Position numbers and translations under genes: made by a program
In this document: positions 60,408 to 64,000 of the stretch, piece by piece
Position numbering within the stretch: position 1 is the first letter of the stretch
Layout: every line of letters begins with the position of its first letter
Assembly: GCA_026545765.1 (NCBI GenBank)
Contig: CM048844.1
Span: 63,973,035-64,037,034 of the forward strand
Length of the DNA stretch: 64,000 nt
Reading direction: 5' to 3'
Source: Plantago major
Taxonomy: Eukaryota > Streptophyta > Magnoliopsida > Lamiales > Plantaginaceae
Notes under the pieces: generated by a model
Databases searched by the model: none
What the model was told of the DNA's origin: nothing
What the model saw: the letters and a program-made list of their open reading frames with translations, nothing else

Positions 60408-60420
60408 AAAAAGGGGGAAA
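60408..60420 (+). promoter_or_regulatory. Polypurine tract of element C
   Basis: AAAAAGGGGGAAA lies two bases before the LTR start TGTTGGG and would prime plus-strand DNA. Confidence 0.9.
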
Positions 60421-60422
60421 TT

Positions 60423-62148
60423 TGTTGGGAAATTTCTTGTGAAATTTGTTGGGAAATTTGTTGGGAAATTTCTTGAGAAATTTGTTAGGAATTTTTGTTA
60501 GATATTTTGCAAAGAATATCTGTTTAGTTTTGATCAGCAACATGATGACTTATCTTAGTCTCAGAAAGGTGATTAGTACTCTTGGTTCACTTGAACATTG
60601 TAAAAGAGGAAACCCACTAAGTATGATAGTCTAGCTAATCTTGTATAGGATGTTAGGTCTCAAATTGTAATTTTTATTTTATGAAGAGAAGACCAAGAAG
60701 AAGACATCCAAGCAGAAAGCTCAACGACATTGAAGACTTGAAGAAAACTGCACAAGATTACTGAATCTGTTGTTCAGATATCTTAGCCAGATATCTTGAA
60801 GACACGAATAGTTTCTAACAAACTGTGTCACAAGAGATATCTGAGAAATAAGAGACATATCTGAAAACCACATTTCTGAAAAAGAAATATATATTGCAAA
60901 CAAAGTTGTTTCAATAAACACAAGTGGTATCTGAAGAATGAAGATAAGGACGTGCAAAGAATCAGATAACACTAGTCTCTGATACAAAGCATAGTTCCGT
61001 TGACACTACAAGACAAAAGTATAGTACAATGCATTTAATGCACGGACAGAGATGTATGAATAAAAGCAACGGCAGCTTCTCAGAAGAACACAAAACCTAC
61101 TACAGTACTATACACAGATATCGATAGTTTGAATTTGAGCCTAACGGATACTATTCAAACGGCACTCAAATTCATCTATAAATATCAACACTTAGACTGC
61201 TTGAGAGAACACACAGAACCTTAGACACCTTGAACTGCATACAAACGCTGAACGTCTTACTCTCTCAAAGCAACTTACTTACTCACAAAGCTTTCTGTTG
61301 TGACCAAAGCTTTTGATCTTGAGTAACACTGAAGTTCTAAGTGTCCTGATCCTAAACAAGCAAAGCTATCTGTGAAGGAGTTGAATCAAAAGATCAACTA
61401 TCTGAGATTCATTCTCTTGAACAGATATCATAAGACTTGGGTCAGTAAAATCGAACAAGATACCATACGCTGTAAAGTGTATTAAGTACCTTGATTCACA
61501 GAGCTCTCTGAATAACTGAAAAGTTATTAAGAAGCTCATCTGACAACTCAAAACAAAACCAACACCATAACTGGCGTGGAGTACAGGAAGTACTTAGTTT
61601 GAAAAATCAGGGAATAACTCCAAGGTTACCGGAGTATAGGAAGTACTTGATTTGGAAAACTAAGGAATAACTCCAAGGTTATTGAGTATAGGAAGTACTT
61701 AGCTTGGGAAGCTAGGGAATAACTCAAAGGTTTCTGAGTATAGGAAGTACTTGGCTGTGAAAGCCGGGGAACAACTCAGGGGGAACATTTGGTTGGGAAC
61801 CAATTGTTAAGAATCTTAGAATAGGATTATTGTAAGGAGAACTCAATTATCTGTTCTAGTGAATTCTAGGTCTCTGATAGACCGAAGTGGATTAGTTGGA
61901 GGATTACGCCACCTCCAGATACCACTATACTTGCTGTGTTATTTACCTTTCTGTATTTACTCTTCAGCAACACACACACACACATTAACTGTTTCTGCAC
62001 TTATCTTTATTAAGTCTTCCGCGCTCTGATTCTAAGTATCAGATATCTATTCAGATATCTGAGAAATAGTTGTTATCGACAAAAGTTTTTAAAAGACTAT
62101 TCACCCCCCCCCCTCTAGTCTTTTACTTTGCTTTTATCTGGACCAACA
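60423..62148 (+). repeat. 3' LTR of element C, complete
   Basis: Starts TGTTGGGAAATTTC and ends GGACCAACA. 1726 bases. TATAAATA is at 61177-61184 and a four-unit hairpin array at 61576-61783. The perfect hairpin TTGGTT-GGG-AACCAA follows at about 61789. The first 60 bases hold repeated TTTGTTGGGAAATTT units. About 50 bases present in the 5' copy near 48770 are missing here after ATATCTGAAAAC. Confidence 0.95.
61576..61783 (+). repeat. Tandem hairpin array in the 3' LTR of C, 4 units
   Basis: Four units with GGAAGTACTT and GGAATAACTC. Units 3 and 4 have stems AGCTT/AAGCT and GGCT/AGCC. Units 1 and 2 have swapped arms: AGTTT..AAATCA, then TGATTT..AAACTAA, which still pair with each other as a larger nested stem. 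Confidence 0.88.
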
Positions 62149-62677
62149 CAAGTTGATAAGAAGTGATGCAAAGGTTTCTGAGTAGCAACACTCAGAAAGG
62201 CAAAACATTTCTGGAACGGGTATCCAGAAAGGCAAAGGTCGGTACACACTTAATAAGTAAATAAAACTAGAACATACTTACTGAGAGTGGGTCAAATACA
62301 TTCAAACGACTGAAGCTTCTGACACTTGAATTCAGAAAGCTATTTAGTCATAAAGAGAAATGGACACACAAAGCCCAAAAAGTATAAGTTCTGAAAGTCA
62401 AACATGTGCAATGTCTTGTATTTTTACCATTTTCATGATAAAAAATATATAGATAAGGACTTGACACTCAGAATGATAAGCTCAAACGATAAAGTGTTCC
62501 TACTCTTTACTAAGTGACACAATGAATGTAGCATATTAAAAATCCATCAAGTCGGCACATTACCATTTGTTGATTGATATCATTACAAGATATTCAATAT
62601 AAGCCCTTGATGAATAAACGTTTGATCTCAACGGGTGAGATCAAAACAAAGCAAGTAATGTCTGTTGAGAAATGCAG
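62149..62677 (+). other. Post-pol region of element B, resumed after element C, with hairpins
   Basis: Two perfect 8-bp stems: TTTCTGAG..CTCAGAAA (62175-62198) and TTTCTGGA-ACGGGTA-TCCAGAAA (62208-62230). The second has the same ACGGGTA loop as A and C. The remainder to 62677 is noncoding and weakly similar to the matching stretch of A and C. Confidence 0.85.
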
Positions 62678-63004
62678 ACATGGCCCACTACGCATTTAAT
62701 GAAGTACAAAGGACGTACCACGCCTATGCAGATGCAAAGACACACATTCATATTCAGCTATATGTATGTTGTATCTATGTACATTTTGTCTGCTATATAT
62801 ATAGGATTTGGGCAAAAGACAAACACTTTTACCAATTCCGAAATTTTCAAACTTGCATCAAAATAGCAAAATCTCTCAAGATTTCTGCAAAACCCTTCTG
62901 CAAAACTCAACTTCTGGTGCTTAGTCTTCTGAAAAGATAGACTAATCTCGATTAATTGTGCAATATTCATCTGAAAAACACTCACTCTAAACTCTATATA
63001 ATAG
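62678..63004 (+). promoter_or_regulatory. Promoter-like region before the accessory gene of element B
   Basis: ACATGGCCCACTACGC at 62678-62693, then ATTTAATG; TATATATATAGG at 62794-62805, continuing ATTTGGGCAAAAG; then a leader of about 200 bases to the ATG at 63005. Confidence 0.62.
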
Positions 63005-64000
63005 ATGGCACCCAAGAAGATGACCACCAAGAACCCTAAGGCAACATCCTCTGCTCCTGCTGAAAAGCAAGGAGGAAAGGAACTTAAGGTGTTGAATAAA
63101 CGCCTTCTGGGGAAGTTTACCCCATCGGACTGGAACCCTAAACACAAAATGAATTGGGGAGCCTTTCTAGTAAAGAGATATGTACCAGCAGTTATATCTT
63201 CAAAACCAGAAAGAAAACTGATATTGGGAATGCTGAAGAATTCCCATATCTACAAGCTTCTATCTATCGCACCCAAAGTGGACTATCCACATCGGATGTA
63301 CCGGAGTTCTATAACAACTCCAAAATCTTCACAAAAGTTGTGAATGATGAAGAAGAAAAATACATGCGCATCAAGTCCAAGGACAAGAAATTGTTCTAGA
63401 TCGCAAGACTTTACGCAAGATATTCCGATTGAAAAATCGAGGAACATTTGAAGACATCAACATCAAGGACGCTTCCATGATTCAAGGCGTCAAAGAGCTA
63501 TTTGAAGCAATCCAGTTAGAAAATGCAAAAGGTTGCCCAGGAGACTTTGTTCTGAAGGCCATCAGAACCGGTCATCTCCAGAAACACTGGAGTACTTTAG
63601 CTCTTATTCTGGTCCGTTGCTTTGATGGAAACAAAGGTGGAGTAGACCAGATAAGCATGGAGAGATGGATGATGATGCATCTTCTGAACAAGAAGCATGA
63701 AGGGCAGGAAACCCACTTCAATTGGGGGAAGTACGCCTTCAACAAATTCCTTGGACATATTGAGGAATTTGAGCCCAAAATCATCAATGGCCTTGCTGAG
63801 CCAAAGGCCAATATGCACTTTGGTCTCAGGATCTGTTACATTCTGGAAACAATGGGAATCACTCTCAGAGAGAGGCAGGAAATCCCAGTCACCAACTCCC
63901 TTTTCAGACACGCTTTTGAAGAAAAGGAGAAACTTGCTGCTGAGAACGCACTCAGAAAGGCAGAAGAAGAAGAAACTGCACAGCAAGGTGAGGAGGTCTC
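63005..64000 (+). pseudogene. Accessory gene of element B, N-terminal part, runs off the window
   Basis: Starts MAPKKMTTKNPKATS, as in A. A frameshift near 63280 and a stop near 63397 break it, but homology runs on to the window end (HFNWGKYAFNKFLGHIEEFE, GLAEPKANMHFGLRICYILE, RCFDGNKGGVDQISMERWMM). It is clearly more divergent from A and C than B's pol is. The region that holds introns in A and C would lie after 64000. Confidence 0.75.

Larger units (their letters stand above)
48323..62148 (+). mobile_element. Element C: copia retrotransposon inserted in element B, both ends present
   Basis: The only copy here with both LTRs. Perfect 5-bp target-site duplication CAAGT at 48318-48322 and 62149-62153. 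The shared parts of the two LTRs are almost identical outside one patch, so C is the youngest. It is 13.8 kb despite a deletion that removed the second half of its 5' LTR, the PBS and most of gag (junction near 49288). It cannot move alone in this state. Confidence 0.95.
28731..64000 (+). mobile_element. Element A: Ty1/copia LTR retrotransposon (Sirevirus-like), outermost of the nest, 3' end outside window
   Basis: The parts of A visible here are the 5' LTR, PBS, broken gag, protease, integrase, RT/RNase H, a hairpin array, a promoter-like module and an accessory gene that stops at 40912, where element B is inserted. Integrase before RT marks it as copia; the long region after pol fits the Sirevirus (SIRE/Maximus) branch. 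The rest of A should resume after B, beyond 64000. A is the oldest copy: it contains B, which contains C, and it has its own SINE insertion. Confidence 0.85.
40913..64000 (+). mobile_element. Element B: copia retrotransposon inserted in the accessory gene of A, 3' end outside window
   Basis: The LTR start TGTTAGGAATATCTG interrupts A's accessory gene just after the codons for AMEKDL; copy C continues there as AMKKDLSDECPYG. Bases before it are GGACC, the expected duplication. B has a 5' LTR, a PBS, gag, pol and an accessory gene resuming at 62149 after element C. Its 3' LTR is past 64000. Confidence 0.85.

Noticed and set aside
60446-60634. Short open frames at the start of the LTRs (also 48303-48533)
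   Set aside because: They repeat with the LTR and start in AT-rich U3 upstream of the TATA box; no evidence of coding.

Overview
The window is nuclear DNA of a dicot plant. It holds two intron-bearing host genes with plant-type GT..AG splice sites, Stowaway-like MITEs with CTCCCTCCGTCC-type ends, an L1-type LINE, two tRNA-derived SINEs and large Ty1/copia elements. Caryophyllales is a possible home, but this is a weak inference from the MITE-rich background and not from a diagnostic gene.

Layout. 1-1690 is a degenerate array of a TTAGTTTCA core, split by a MITE-like insertion. 2438-10295 is a nine-exon gene (802 codons) for a chloroplast CRM-domain RNA-splicing factor of the CFM3 type, with a SINE and a 40-bp minisatellite in intron 4. 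12041-28019 is a three-exon purine permease gene (366 codons). Its second intron is about 14.3 kb long because it holds a reverse-strand LINE, an unclassified 1.96-kb insertion nested in a MITE, and further MITEs, one ending 30 bases before exon 3.

28731 to the window end is a three-level nest of related copia LTR retrotransposons, all on the + strand. Element A starts at 28731. Element B is inserted in A at 40913. Element C (48323-62148) is inserted in B and flanked by a perfect 5-bp duplication, CAAGT. The 3' ends of A and B lie outside the window. Each element has gag, protease, integrase, RT and RNase H regions, all broken by stops and frameshifts, followed by a long extra region of Sirevirus-like position (between pol and the 3' LTR).

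The most notable observations are in these elements. (1) The accessory gene after pol is split by short GT..AG introns at the same places in copies A and C. (2) All three copies carry the same promoter-like module upstream of its ATG: a GGCCCAC box, then TATATATATAGGATTT, then about 190 bases of leader. (3) Between pol and that module lies an array of small hairpins whose loops usually contain ACGGG and whose stems co-vary. (4) The LTRs carry a second, copy-number-variable array of covarying hairpins. (5) Many apparent mutations in A, B and C are CAG or CTG turned into CG, grouped in patches. They include differences between the two LTRs of C, which were identical at insertion; this looks like a methylation-linked base-calling artefact or an unusual mutational process.
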